A stretch of DNA of 64,000 nt, from the NCBI GenBank assembly GCA_028689675.1, contig JAQVCS010000015.1, positions 1 to 64,000 on the forward strand, given 5' to 3'. A program made the translations under genes and the position numbers. Numbering within the stretch: the first letter of the stretch is position 1; the number at the start of each line of letters is the position of its first letter. The DNA is from Desulfovibrionaceae bacterium (GTDB taxonomy: Bacteria; Desulfobacterota; Desulfovibrionia; Desulfovibrionales; Desulfovibrionaceae). The notes beneath the pieces are model-generated. The model made no database searches. It was not told the DNA's origin and saw nothing but the letters and a program-made list of their open reading frames with translations. This document shows, one piece after another, positions 1 to 8,755 of this stretch.

Positions 1-180
1 TCTTATGTTAAAGCAATGGCGTGGGATTGCAACGCGATATGCTAAAAATTCCGCCTCGTTTTTGGCGGCAGTGCATATCAGATGTATTTTTATTTGGGCG
101 TCAATCTCGTGACTACACTATCTAAGGCAATAAGGCATTCAGCTGGCATACCTTGCTTGCCGCAGTTCTCACACCATTCT

Positions 181-228
181 GATAATAGGCGTTCGTCATT
201 ACAAATGATAACAGTGGTACTGTTAGTA
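181..228 (+). repeat. Operator-like repeat, copy 1
   Basis: GATAATAGGCG at 181-191 is followed by AACAGTGGTACTGTTAGTA at 210-228. The latter contains an imperfect palindrome (AACAGT / ACTGTT). The same 11-mer and the exact reverse complement of the 19-mer recur at 455-503. Confidence 0.5.
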
Positions 229-454
229 GGGCATATCTTTTATTAAAATAAATTAACTAATTACTATGAAAGCATATTTTAAATGCGAAAAATTACTGGA
301 GTAGTTGGTTTTATTTTTTAATATTCTTAGATTACTACATAAAGACAAATTATTTATATTCTAATATACTGATTTAATTATAAATATATCGAGTATTTTG
401 TATTTCTATAATGTTATTCTACATGTAACTTTTTTAATTTTGCTTGAATATTCA

Positions 455-503
455 GATAATAGGCGCTATATAATAAAGTCTTGGTACTAACAGTACCACT
501 GTT
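455..503 (+). repeat. Operator-like repeat, copy 2
   Basis: GATAATAGGCG at 455-465 is followed by TACTAACAGTACCACTGTT at 485-503, the exact reverse complement of the 19-mer at 210-228. The two 19-mers form an inverted pair about 256 bp apart, while the 11-mers are direct repeats. They could be sites for a DNA-binding protein or remnants of element ends. Confidence 0.5.
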
Positions 504-533
504 CATGTTACAAGTATCTTTTTTTATAAAAAA

Positions 534-560
534 AGAACTATAATGAGGTATTATAGTTCT
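534..560 (-). terminator. Rho-independent terminator (distal of two)
   Basis: AGAACTATAAT (534-544) and ATTATAGTTCT (550-560) form a perfect 11-bp stem with a 5-nt loop. Read on the minus strand the stem is followed by a run of T, so it acts on transcripts from the two-component operon to the right. Confidence 0.75.
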
Positions 561-563
561 ACC

Positions 564-602
564 AAAAGAGGGCAGCATAGTAACACCATGCTGCCCTCTT
601 TT
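564..602 (-). terminator. Rho-independent terminator of the two-component operon
   Basis: AAAAGAGGGCAGCAT (564-578) and ATGCTGCCCTCTTTT (588-602) form a perfect 15-bp stem with a 9-nt loop, 25 bp past the stop of the response regulator gene. A second terminator follows, so read-through is doubly blocked. Confidence 0.85.
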
Positions 603-627
603 GAGGAATTTTCCAGTAGTTCTGGGC

Positions 628-2034
628 TTATGTTTTATCTTCTGCATTAAGGCGCTTGCTCATTGCGGGCTGAGAAATACCCAGCATTTTTGCCGCAATG
701 GACTGGTTGCCCCCACTTTTAATCATGGCGGCTGTTGTCATGATATTTTTTACGGCAGATAAGGCCAATAAATTATCACGCCCAAGGAAAAAATTAAGCA
801 AATCCTGCTCTGCTGTTTGGCCGCATGCTGTAGGTTCTTGGCGCTTTAGTTCTGAAAAATCTTGTAATTCCAAAGTATTGCTTTTTTTACTCAGCGCATG
901 GGTCAGCATGGCTTGCAGTTCGCGCACATTACCGGGGTAGTTGTATTCTGTCAGGGCAAGCACGGCTTCTGTTGTTATGGCAGGGGTGCTATAGCCATAT
1001 TCGGCAGCTATTTTTTGCAAAAAATAGTGTACAAGCAGGGGGATGTCTTCTTTTCGCTCACGCAGGGGCGGAATTTGGATATGATGTGTTGCCAGCCTAT
1101 AATACAAATCGCGGCGAAATTCTCCTGTTTGCTGGCGGGCATTGATGTCCTGATTGGTGGCCAGCACTATACGCGCCGCCAGCTTTTTGGGGCGGTCACC
1201 CCCCACAGGGTAGTATTCGCCCTCTTGAATAAAGCGCAGCAGCTTTGCCTGAGCATGCAGGCTGAGCTCACCAATTTCATCTAAAAATAACGTGCCATTG
1301 TGTGCTTGTTCCACAAGGCCAGCCCGCGCACCCAAGGCATTGGTATATGCCCCTTTCACATGGCCAAAAAGGGTATCTTCAAGCAAATTGCCCTCAAGGC
1401 TTGCCATGTTCAGGCTAACAAAATGCCCCTCTTTGTGCACCACATTGTGCACGGCATGAGCCACAAGCTCTTTGCCCACACCGCTCTCCCCCGTAATAAG
1501 CACAGGGTAATGCGAAGCAGCAATTGATTCAATATAATGAAATATATTTATCATTTGCGAATTTGCCGTAATAATATTGGCAAAGGCTTCAGGGTGCTGC
1601 AAATCCTGACTTAAAATACTTTGGCTTGTTTTTTCTCTGGCACGTTCTAGTTCGGCAACACGAATGGCATGCTGAATGCCTGTGGCAAGGCGCTCTTCCC
1701 CCCATGTTTTTACATAATAATCAAAAGCACCTTGTTTTATACAGTGCATTGCTGTTTCTGCCGTATTCATGCCCGTAATGATAATAACAAGAATTGCAGG
1801 AAATTGTGCATGTATACTTGCTAAAAGCTGTTCCCCGCTAATATGCGGCATGGTAACATCAAGCAAGACCAGACCAATATCGTGTTTTTCCAATAAAGAA
1901 TGCACTTCGCGGCTGTCAGTACAGGTAAGCACATTGCTTACCGAGGCAGAGCGCATGAGCATGAGCTCTAAAGAGCGCAGCCATGCTGGCTCATCATCGA
2001 CCAGCAAAACAGAAAAGGATGGGTACAGTCTCAT
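628..2034 (-). CDS. Sigma-54-dependent response regulator, NtrC family
   Basis: A 468-residue protein with the full NtrC layout. The receiver domain is residues 5-120 with acidic pocket D13/D14 and phospho-acceptor D59. The AAA+ domain is about 155-390, with Walker A GESGVGKE at 182-189 and Walker B with LDEIG near 251. A Fis-type helix-turn-helix lies at the C-terminus (GGNQSIAAKMLGISQPAMSK). The sigma-54 contact loop, usually GAFTGA, reads GAYTNA at 228-233; Phe to Tyr is common, Gly to Asn less so. Its start overlaps the stop of the upstream kinase gene in an ATGA, so the two are translationally coupled and form a cognate pair. It should activate sigma-54 promoters once phosphorylated. The target genes are not evident; no clear -24/-12 promoter was found nearby. 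Confidence 0.93.
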   Translation of the reverse strand: MRLYPSFSVLLVDDEPAWLRSLELMLMRSASVSNVLTCTDSREVHSLLEKHDIGLVLLDVTMPHISGEQLLASIHAQFPAILVIIITGMNTAETAMHCIKQGAFDYYVKTWGEERLATGIQHAIRVAELERAREKTSQSILSQDLQHPEAFANIITANSQMINIFHYIESIAASHYPVLITGESGVGKELVAHAVHNVVHKEGHFVSLNMASLEGNLLEDTLFGHVKGAYTNALGARAGLVEQAHNGTLFLDEIGELSLHAQAKLLRFIQEGEYYPVGGDRPKKLAARIVLATNQDINARQQTGEFRRDLYYRLATHHIQIPPLRERKEDIPLLVHYFLQKIAAEYGYSTPAITTEAVLALTEYNYPGNVRELQAMLTHALSKKSNTLELQDFSELKRQEPTACGQTAEQDLLNFFLGRDNLLALSAVKNIMTTAAMIKSGGNQSIAAKMLGISQPAMSKRLNAEDKT

Positions 2035-3842
2035 GGCTTTGCCCCCTCTGGCAGTGCCTTACCTGTGCAGGGAAGGGAGACAAGCACGCTTGTGCCTTTG
2101 CCCTGTGCAGAAATAAATGTCATGGTGCCGCCGTGATTTTTAACAATAGTATCACTAATAGAAAGCCCCAGCCCCGTGCCCCCGTGTTCCCGCTTTGTGG
2201 TGAAAAAAGGGTCGCATAACGATGAAATATTTTCAGCAGGCACACCCCTGCCCGTATCGTGCACACTGAAAAGCACACAAGTTCCGTCTGGGGAAAGTGC
2301 TGTTTCAACATGAATTTTCTGTTGTTTATTCTCAAGAGCCTGACAAGCATTAATAAGCAAATTGATAACAACCTGTTCTATTTTTTGCGAGCTGCCTTGT
2401 ATGGGGGGCAGGTTTTGTGCAAGCGTCACATTACAGCAATCGGTACTTTTTTTAATAATGGCATGAACAAGGCGCAATGCTGTTTCAACACTGGTATTTA
2501 TATCAAAAAGATGATTTTTTTCAAGCACATCCTTACGCACAAACTCACGCAAATCATCAACAATAGTGCGTATGCGCTCTGATGCCGACACCGTGTCGTC
2601 AAGCAATTGATCAAGAGTAGCGCGCAAGCGCGACCATGGCATCCCACCCAGTAAAAAATCACCTTCGCTGGCAAACTTTTCTTCCAGCAGGGGGCGAATA
2701 TCGTGCATTGCATGGCGCAGAAAATCAAGATTGAGCAATAGCAAGCCATTGGGATTATTGATTTCATGAGCAACACCAGAGGCAAGCGTGCCTATGGCGG
2801 CCATTTTATCGGCCTGCACCAGTTGCGCTTGGCTTTGTAAAAGGCATTCTTCTGTTTTTTTGCGCTCGGTAACCTCCTGCTCAAGCGCAAGAGTGCGCAT
2901 TTTTACCTGTTTTTTTAGCAAGGCAGACCAGACAATGGCAATAAAAACAGCAAACACAAGGAAAAATAGCGCTGCGAAAAAATATATTTTCAAAGAATGA
3001 AACATTTTTTCAGTCATAATAAAGCGCTTTTCAAGCCATTTATTTTGTATTTTTTCAAATTGCCCAGAGCTTTGCAAGTACGAAAGCCCTTCTTTAAAAA
3101 TTTGTAAGGCCTCAATATTACCTTTTTTAATGGCAAAGGCATATTCAACGGTGAAATTTGTTTCTTTGAGTTGCACAACATTGCTTAATGATTGCTCTTC
3201 AATTATTTTATTGCCTATATATGTTTCCATAATGGCATAGGTATATTTTCCCTGCTCTATATTATACAAAGCCTCTTCAGCTGTGCCAGAAATATTGCAC
3301 AACGATTTTTCTATCTCACTTCTGTGCAGGTCATAATACACACCATCTTTATTCACGCACCATGTTTCGTTACTGGCAAGGCTGTTTCCTTCTGGCAAGG
3401 GGCTGTCTTTACGCGCAAAAACAGAAAAAGAATGCGTGGCATAAGGCTGCGTAAAATTATATTCCTCTCTGTTAGCAGGGGTTTGCACCATGCACAGCAC
3501 CACGTCGGCATCCTGTTGCTGGGCAATTTCCTGCGGGCTGTCCAACCTGCGCGAGGTCAGCACAATACGCACCCCCATAACACGGCTGATGGCATAGGTT
3601 AAATCCATCACATAGCCATCCAATGTGCCGCCTTTGTCCATAAAAGCATAGGGAGCATATGCCCCTATACGCGCAGTAAGATTTTTATTATAAAAAACAT
3701 AAGGGTTTTTTGACAAATCTGATTTATTCCCATAAATGCTGAATAGCCCCAGCACTGCAAGGGCAGAAAAAGCACAAAAAAGTAGAATAACAAGCACAAC
3801 AGGCTTGTTTATTTGATACAATTTATAGCAATACCTTAACAT
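2031..3842 (-). CDS. Sensor histidine kinase with periplasmic SBP_bac_3 sensor domain
   Basis: About 603 residues. A membrane anchor near the N-terminus is followed by a periplasmic amino-acid-binding-type domain (SBP family 3, about residues 48-273), a second membrane segment near 292-315, a short coiled coil, and a HisKA domain with AHEINNPNG (H359). The HATPase_c domain has an N box in NLLINACQAL and G boxes DTGRGVP and GGTGLGLSIS. The open frame runs to a TTG at 3863, but ATG at 3840-3842 has GGAG six bases upstream, so I start there. The SBP domain suggests that it senses a small extracellular solute such as an amino acid or organic acid directly. It signals to the sigma-54 regulator in the same operon. 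It is divergent from the CocE-like gene, with only 47 bp between them. Confidence 0.92.
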   Translation of the reverse strand: MLRYCYKLYQINKPVVLVILLFCAFSALAVLGLFSIYGNKSDLSKNPYVFYNKNLTARIGAYAPYAFMDKGGTLDGYVMDLTYAISRVMGVRIVLTSRRLDSPQEIAQQQDADVVLCMVQTPANREEYNFTQPYATHSFSVFARKDSPLPEGNSLASNETWCVNKDGVYYDLHRSEIEKSLCNISGTAEEALYNIEQGKYTYAIMETYIGNKIIEEQSLSNVVQLKETNFTVEYAFAIKKGNIEALQIFKEGLSYLQSSGQFEKIQNKWLEKRFIMTEKMFHSLKIYFFAALFFLVFAVFIAIVWSALLKKQVKMRTLALEQEVTERKKTEECLLQSQAQLVQADKMAAIGTLASGVAHEINNPNGLLLLNLDFLRHAMHDIRPLLEEKFASEGDFLLGGMPWSRLRATLDQLLDDTVSASERIRTIVDDLREFVRKDVLEKNHLFDINTSVETALRLVHAIIKKSTDCCNVTLAQNLPPIQGSSQKIEQVVINLLINACQALENKQQKIHVETALSPDGTCVLFSVHDTGRGVPAENISSLCDPFFTTKREHGGTGLGLSISDTIVKNHGGTMTFISAQGKGTSVLVSLPCTGKALPEGAKP

Positions 3843-3889
3843 GGGCTTCTCCATATATCGCAAGCACGCGCAGGGGAAAGAGATAAAGT

Positions 3890-5770
3890 ATGGTAAAAAA
3901 ACAGTTCTGCATGCAGCTTAGTCTGTGTACTCTTTTCTTTGTGTATCTTTTGGGGGCTTTTACCTTGGCAGGGGCAAAGCCCCTTGCAGGCATGCCCCCT
4001 ATGCAGCATGGGCAACCCTCTGCCCCTAGCTATACTATGCTGATAGAGCGTGATGTGCAAATTCCCCTGCGGGATGGCACACTGGCCAGTGCCGATATTT
4101 ATCGCCCTCATGCCGAAGGGCGCTTTCCTGTGCTTATTGAAGGCACAGCCTATGACAAACGCTGCTCTACCGACATTCGCATGAGCACACATTCCTTTTT
4201 TGTGCCGCGCGGCTATGTTTTCATTATTTGGAATATTCGCGGGCGTTTTTTGTCTGGCGGCACTTTTTCCATGGAACAGCTGCACGGCAATGACGGCTAT
4301 GATGTTGTGGAATGGGCAGCGCGGCAGGCATGGTCAAGCGGGCGCATAGGCCTTGTGGGCAAATCCTATTCTGGGCAGGTGCTCTATCATACCGCAGCAG
4401 CACAGCCACCGCATCTTGTCTGCGCTATGCCCGCCCTAACCGATACCAATGCATGGCGCTGGTATTATAAAGGCGGGGCAATGGAATATGGCTTTGCCAC
4501 CTATTGGGCAAGCGCCATTTTGGGCTGGGACATGGCTGAAAAAAACCTTACGGGGGCGGCTTTGCAGCAATGGAAAAATTTGCAGGCGCAATACCTTGCC
4601 GACCCGCAGGCCTATGCCACTGTGCTGCCCGCTGCCAGCTTTGCCCCTGCCCGCATTGGCCAGCGCAGCCTTATTGCCACATGGGCAGCTCACCCTGTGG
4701 CCGATGCCTATTGGCAAAAGCTCAGCCCTGCACACTATTTTTCTTCAATACGCATACCCATGCTGCATATTGGCGGCTGGTTTGATATTTTTCAGCAAGG
4801 GGCTTTTGAGGGCTTTGCAGGCATGCAACAGCACGGGGCTTCTGCCTTGGCAAGGCATAATCAAAGGCTGCTCATTGGCCCTTGGCACCACAGCGTGCCC
4901 AGCTACACCCGCACACGCATTGGCTGTGTAGATTATGGCACGGCCTTGCGCCAGCCTTCTCTCAATGATATGCGCCTTGCCTTTGCTGATTATTGGCTAA
5001 AAAATACAAAAACAGCACTGTTTGATGAAAATATGCCCGTGCGTTTTTTTACTATGGGGCGCAATGTATGGCAAACAAGCGCTGCATGGCCATTGCCCCA
5101 TGCGCAAGAACAGCGCTTTTATTTGCACCCCAAACACAGCGGCACCATTGCTTCGCTGAACGACGGCAGCCTTGCAGCCAGCCCCCAAGCAGCGGCGGCA
5201 GCACAAAGCTATGTGGCGCACCCCCTTGAGCCCTTACCCACGCGCGGGGGTGCGGGGCTGCTGCTTTTTGCCTATGGCCCCGATGGCCTGACAGAGTATG
5301 GCCAGCAAGACCAGCACCCTGTAGAAAAGAAAAGCCTTACCTTTACCTCGGCTCCGCTGGAAAAAGATATGGAAATTTCGGGCGCTGTGTGTGCCGAGCT
5401 GTATGCCGCCAGCTCGGCTGTGGATACAGACTGGGTTGTGCGCCTTTCCGATGTGAACCCGCAGGGGCTTTCGCTGAATGTTACCGAAGGCATACAAAGG
5501 GCTCGCTTTCGCACTTCACCCGAGCAGCCCACGCTGCTCACGCCGTATGCGCTGTACCGCTATCGTATTGATATGACAAATACAAGCTATGTATTCAAAG
5601 CGGGGCACAGGCTGCGCCTTACTATCAACAGCAGCTCCTTCCCCCGCTGGAGCAGAAATTTGCAGGTAGCAGATTTTCCTGAACAGGCAAGCACATGGCA
5701 GCGCGCGACAAACAGCATAGCGCTGGATGCGGCGCACCCTTCCTGCCTTCTCTTGCCAGTCATACCCTAG
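3890..5770 (+). CDS. Secreted CocE/NonD-family serine hydrolase (X-Pro dipeptidyl-peptidase S15 fold)
   Basis: 626 residues. An N-terminal signal peptide (hydrophobic core about 9-28) sends it to the periplasm or outside. The alpha/beta hydrolase domain carries GKSYSG at 157-162 with S159 as the likely nucleophile; an Asp (near WFDIFQQ) and a His (GPWHHSVP) complete the triad. The C-terminal third is the jelly-roll domain typical of the CocE/X-Pro family (DTDWVVRLSDVNPQG). Family members hydrolyse esters such as cocaine, acylated amino acids or N-terminal X-Pro dipeptides; the substrate cannot be told from sequence. It lies head to head with the sensor kinase, so regulation by that system is possible but not shown. 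Confidence 0.9.
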   Translation: MVKKQFCMQLSLCTLFFVYLLGAFTLAGAKPLAGMPPMQHGQPSAPSYTMLIERDVQIPLRDGTLASADIYRPHAEGRFPVLIEGTAYDKRCSTDIRMSTHSFFVPRGYVFIIWNIRGRFLSGGTFSMEQLHGNDGYDVVEWAARQAWSSGRIGLVGKSYSGQVLYHTAAAQPPHLVCAMPALTDTNAWRWYYKGGAMEYGFATYWASAILGWDMAEKNLTGAALQQWKNLQAQYLADPQAYATVLPAASFAPARIGQRSLIATWAAHPVADAYWQKLSPAHYFSSIRIPMLHIGGWFDIFQQGAFEGFAGMQQHGASALARHNQRLLIGPWHHSVPSYTRTRIGCVDYGTALRQPSLNDMRLAFADYWLKNTKTALFDENMPVRFFTMGRNVWQTSAAWPLPHAQEQRFYLHPKHSGTIASLNDGSLAASPQAAAAAQSYVAHPLEPLPTRGGAGLLLFAYGPDGLTEYGQQDQHPVEKKSLTFTSAPLEKDMEISGAVCAELYAASSAVDTDWVVRLSDVNPQGLSLNVTEGIQRARFRTSPEQPTLLTPYALYRYRIDMTNTSYVFKAGHRLRLTINSSSFPRWSRNLQVADFPEQASTWQRATNSIALDAAHPSCLLLPVIP

Positions 5771-5807
5771 CGGGTTAGCCACCTGCCCTCAAGAGCATGA
5801 CTGGCAA
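5753..5807. other. Inverted repeat between convergent genes
   Basis: TTGCCAGTCAT (5753-5763, overlapping the end of the hydrolase gene) and ATGACTGGCAA (5797-5807) form a perfect 11-bp stem around a 33-nt loop. Position suggests a role in ending both convergent transcripts, but no strong T-tract follows on either strand. Confidence 0.4.
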
Positions 5808-5830
5808 AGAAAGAAAACCTTACAGCCGCG

Positions 5831-7087
5831 CTAGTGCACCTGACCAAGCAGTTTTTTACAGCGCACGTCGGCAAGCACTAATAAAATGGTAGAAAGAATA
5901 CACAGCAGGGAACAAGCAATCCATGCTGCTTCATACGTTCCTGAAAAATCATACACAGCAGCCACTACAGGCGCGCCCAAAGCCCCGCCTGCCATGACGG
6001 CAAAGTTAATAAAGCCATATATTTCGCCATAATACTTAGAGCCAAAGGTAGCGGCAGTAACCACAGGCGGGGTAACCGTGCCGCTGCATATGCCAATGGA
6101 ATAAAAAATAGCCATCACCCACATAAGCGTGGTGGAATGGGTAATAAGCAGCATGGCCAGCGCAATGGCAAAAAAGCCCATTACATAAATTGTGCCCAGC
6201 TTGGGGCCAATTTTATCATATACCCAGCCCAAGGAAATTTTAGCAGGCGTCAAGAGCAGCAGGAAGAAGGAAATAATCATGGCGCAGAAGCCCTGACCAT
6301 ACGAATCTGTCAGCGAGGCGGCAAGCTGCCCCAATGAACCAAAGCCCACAAGCCCCAAAACAAACATACCAGCCCAATACATCCAGAAAAAAGTGTGCTT
6401 TTTCAATTCCTTTAAGGGCAAACCCTGCTCTGCTGCTGGCTTTGCTGCTGTGGCAGCCGTGCTTTGCGTCTTTTCTTCACTGCCATAAGGGGCAAGCCCC
6501 ATGGCCTCGGGCTTGGGGCGCATCAGGAATAAGGCTACGGGCACTTCCACAACAATCATCACAATACCAAAAATAACAAAAGCGGGGCGCCAGCCCATGG
6601 TTTGGATAATATAGGTTAAAATGGGGCTGATGATTGCGCCACCAATGCCGCTGCCCGCCAAGGCAATGCTAATAGCCGTACCGCGCGACTTTTGAAACCA
6701 ATTGGTAATGATAATAGACAAGGGCAGTACAACAGCCCCACAGGAAAAAATCCCCACCAGTGCTGCGCTAACATATAAATGCCACGAGCTTTGTGCCAAA
6801 GAATAGCTGGCATAAGCAAGCCCCAAGCCAAACACACAGGCGGTAAAAATCAATCTGGTATTTTTTTGCGAAAGCCACTTGCCCATATAGGGCGAAAGCA
6901 GCATGGTAACCACCATAACAACAGTATTACAAATGCCAAAAGCACTGCGGGTAATGCCCATATCTGTTGTAACAGGCACAACAAAAAGGCTAAAGCATGT
7001 TTGCAGCATGGAATGCAGCACAGCCATTAAAATAAAACCGCCAGCAACAACAAACCAGCCATAAAATATTTTTTTTGATGCTTCCAT
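5831..7087 (-). CDS. MFS transporter, OFA-like
   Basis: 418 residues with twelve predicted membrane helices split 6+6 by a charged loop at about 195-225. The N-terminal YGWFVVAGG motif is typical of the oxalate/formate-antiporter-like branch of the major facilitator superfamily, which carries organic anions and small acids. The start at 7087 has a strong GGGGG ribosome site. It follows the amidohydrolase gene by 17 bp on the same strand, so it probably imports the substrate or exports a product of that enzyme. The exact substrate is unknown. Confidence 0.88.
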   Translation of the reverse strand: MEASKKIFYGWFVVAGGFILMAVLHSMLQTCFSLFVVPVTTDMGITRSAFGICNTVVMVVTMLLSPYMGKWLSQKNTRLIFTACVFGLGLAYASYSLAQSSWHLYVSAALVGIFSCGAVVLPLSIIITNWFQKSRGTAISIALAGSGIGGAIISPILTYIIQTMGWRPAFVIFGIVMIVVEVPVALFLMRPKPEAMGLAPYGSEEKTQSTAATAAKPAAEQGLPLKELKKHTFFWMYWAGMFVLGLVGFGSLGQLAASLTDSYGQGFCAMIISFFLLLLTPAKISLGWVYDKIGPKLGTIYVMGFFAIALAMLLITHSTTLMWVMAIFYSIGICSGTVTPPVVTAATFGSKYYGEIYGFINFAVMAGGALGAPVVAAVYDFSGTYEAAWIACSLLCILSTILLVLADVRCKKLLGQVH

Positions 7088-7104
7088 AGTTTTCCCCCTT
7101 TATA

Positions 7105-8334
7105 TTATATGTTTTGCTTATAGATATGCCCATCTTTCATAATGAAAGCGACTTTTTCCATATCTTGAATAGCAACAAAAGGGTCACCCTCTATGGCAAC
7201 AATGTCTGCCAATTTATTCTTTTCAATAGTGCCAATGCTGTTCTGCCATTGTAATAATTCGGCCGCATAGCGCGTGCTGGAAAGCAGCGCATCCTGCACA
7301 GAAATGCCTGCCTGCACCATCAGGGCAAATTCTCCATGCTGCATGCCATGATAGCCCAAGGGCGTGCCGGTATCGGTGCCAAAAACAATGCGTACCCCAG
7401 CGTCATAGGCTTTTTTCACATTTTCCATGTGCTTGGGGGCAAGTGCAGCAGATTTGCCCACAGCATCGGCCGAAACACCATTGGCAGCGCCCTTTTCAGC
7501 CAGTACCTTAAGCACAGTAAAGGTGGGCACAAGGCTCACCCCATTTTTTACCATTAAATCAATACCTTCATCATCAATTGTGGTGCAGTGTTCAATCACC
7601 GTCACCCCTTCGCGCGCAGCAGCCTTAATGCCCTCTGTGCCATGCGCATGGGCAGAAACAACGCGCCCATGCATTTTGCCCACAGCAACGGCAGCACGAA
7701 TTTCTTCATTGCTCATATTTTGCTCACCCACATTCGTGCCCTTGCTCAGCACACCGCCTGTAACCATAATTTTAATTTGGTCAGCGCCCATTTTCAGCAT
7801 AAAGCGTGCGGCTGCCACCACTTCATCGGGGCAATTGGCCACGTTTACGGGCTTGAATGATTGAAAGCCAAAGCGTTCCTGAGTATAGCTGGGTTCAAGG
7901 TGGCCGGCTGTCTGGGTAATGACAAGGCCGCTGGTGAAAATGCGCGACCCTTGTGCAATGCCTGCGTTGATGGCATCGCGTATATTTTGGCAACCTTGGG
8001 CGCTTACATAGCCTTCATCGCGCACCGTGGTAAAACCGCCCATCAAATTGTCTTTTGCATTTTTTAATGCTTTTGCAGCCACAAATTCAACAGGCTGTGT
8101 CATTTCTGAAAGTGCTGGCGTGCCGCAAAAGGCCAAATGCACATGTGCATCAATAAGGCCAGGCATTACAAAGTGCTTGCCAAGGTCAACCACCCGAGCA
8201 TCTTCTGGCATAACAAAGGAAGCTTGCGGCTCTATGGCGGCTATGCGGTTTTCATCAATCAACACAGCCATATTTTTCTTCACACTTCCATCAACAGCAT
8301 CAAACAATGCTCCACAAAGCAATACCTGTAGCAT
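7105..8334 (-). CDS. Metal-dependent amidohydrolase (imidazolonepropionase/prolidase-like)
   Basis: 409 residues from ATG at 8334, preceded by AGGAG at 8341-8346; the frame extends 26 codons further without a ribosome site. It has all the amidohydrolase metal ligands: HVH (H64, H66), a candidate carbamylated K188 in QIKIMVTGG, H229 in SAHAHG, H249 in IEHC and D321 in FGTDTGTP. This set is typical of the binuclear-zinc branch that includes Xaa-Pro and Xaa-Arg dipeptidases and imidazolonepropionase-like enzymes acting on N-acylated or cyclic amino-acid derivatives. It is first in an operon with an MFS transporter and is divergent from the OCD/aldolase/RidA operon, which suggests that it releases an amino acid used by that operon. 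Substrate assignment is inference. Confidence 0.88.
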   Translation of the reverse strand: MLQVLLCGALFDAVDGSVKKNMAVLIDENRIAAIEPQASFVMPEDARVVDLGKHFVMPGLIDAHVHLAFCGTPALSEMTQPVEFVAAKALKNAKDNLMGGFTTVRDEGYVSAQGCQNIRDAINAGIAQGSRIFTSGLVITQTAGHLEPSYTQERFGFQSFKPVNVANCPDEVVAAARFMLKMGADQIKIMVTGGVLSKGTNVGEQNMSNEEIRAAVAVGKMHGRVVSAHAHGTEGIKAAAREGVTVIEHCTTIDDEGIDLMVKNGVSLVPTFTVLKVLAEKGAANGVSADAVGKSAALAPKHMENVKKAYDAGVRIVFGTDTGTPLGYHGMQHGEFALMVQAGISVQDALLSSTRYAAELLQWQNSIGTIEKNKLADIVAIEGDPFVAIQDMEKVAFIMKDGHIYKQNI

Positions 8335-8755
8335 ACAGTTCTCCTTGGGTTGTAGGGCTGCCACACTATTGTGGCAAACAGAATACCCTAGGTATAGCAA
8401 AGAGCATTCCAAGAAATAAGTATTTGTTTTTATTGCCTATGTATAAAATATTCGAGAAGGGGCTTATAACAAAAGCAAAGTTACGGCAGGCAGGCATATG
8501 TCTTTCACAAAAAAAGTACAGTCACTTTGCTGCCTTGGCACTGCTATAACTAAAGTAAAGTGCCTATAACTAAAGTAATAAACAATACCGCGAGCCATAC
8601 GCATACGCTCAAAAAAACACAATAAAGCTATATTTCGTTCTGTTATTCGCTGTTTTAGCTTTTTCTTTGCTGTGCAGCCCTTGCCAGATAGGTACGCTCT
8701 CGCTATTCTTGCTACAGAGCAAAGTTTCTGTTTGCCCACCACCCAAGGAGAGCCT
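8335..8755. promoter_or_regulatory. 421-bp divergent control region of the amino-acid island
   Basis: The region separates two divergent operons and holds several symmetric or repeated sites. TGCCAC-N6-GTGGCA lies at 8359-8376 in the untranslated leader of the amidohydrolase gene. ATACC-N3-GGTAT is at 8383-8395. CTATAACTAAAGTAA occurs twice at exact 20-bp spacing (8544-8578). The rest is AT-rich with no gene. No clear sigma-70 promoter could be chosen on either strand. Confidence 0.5.
8544..8578 (+). repeat. Tandem 15-bp direct repeat, candidate operator
   Basis: CTATAACTAAAGTAA at 8544-8558 and again at 8564-8578. The 20-bp period puts both copies on the same face of the helix, as expected for cooperative regulator binding. 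Confidence 0.55.

Larger units (their letters stand above)
1..627. other. AT-rich intergenic region without a convincing gene
   Basis: This stretch is visibly richer in A and T than the genes that follow. The only long reading frame is a lysine-rich 77-codon frame on the minus strand (414-647) that runs over two terminator hairpins into the next gene, so I do not call it. It contains two copies of an operator-like motif and two terminators, listed separately. A weak stem lies at 51-68. It may be the remains of a lost gene or the edge of an element that lies to the left of the window. Confidence 0.6.

Noticed and set aside
414-647. 77-codon minus-strand frame upstream of the window's first gene
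   Set aside because: It begins inside the response regulator gene end and crosses two strong terminators; composition follows the AT-rich spacer.
8535-8552. Sigma-54 promoter in the amino-acid island control region
   Set aside because: TTGGCAC matches the -24 element but the -12 GC is missing at the right distance.
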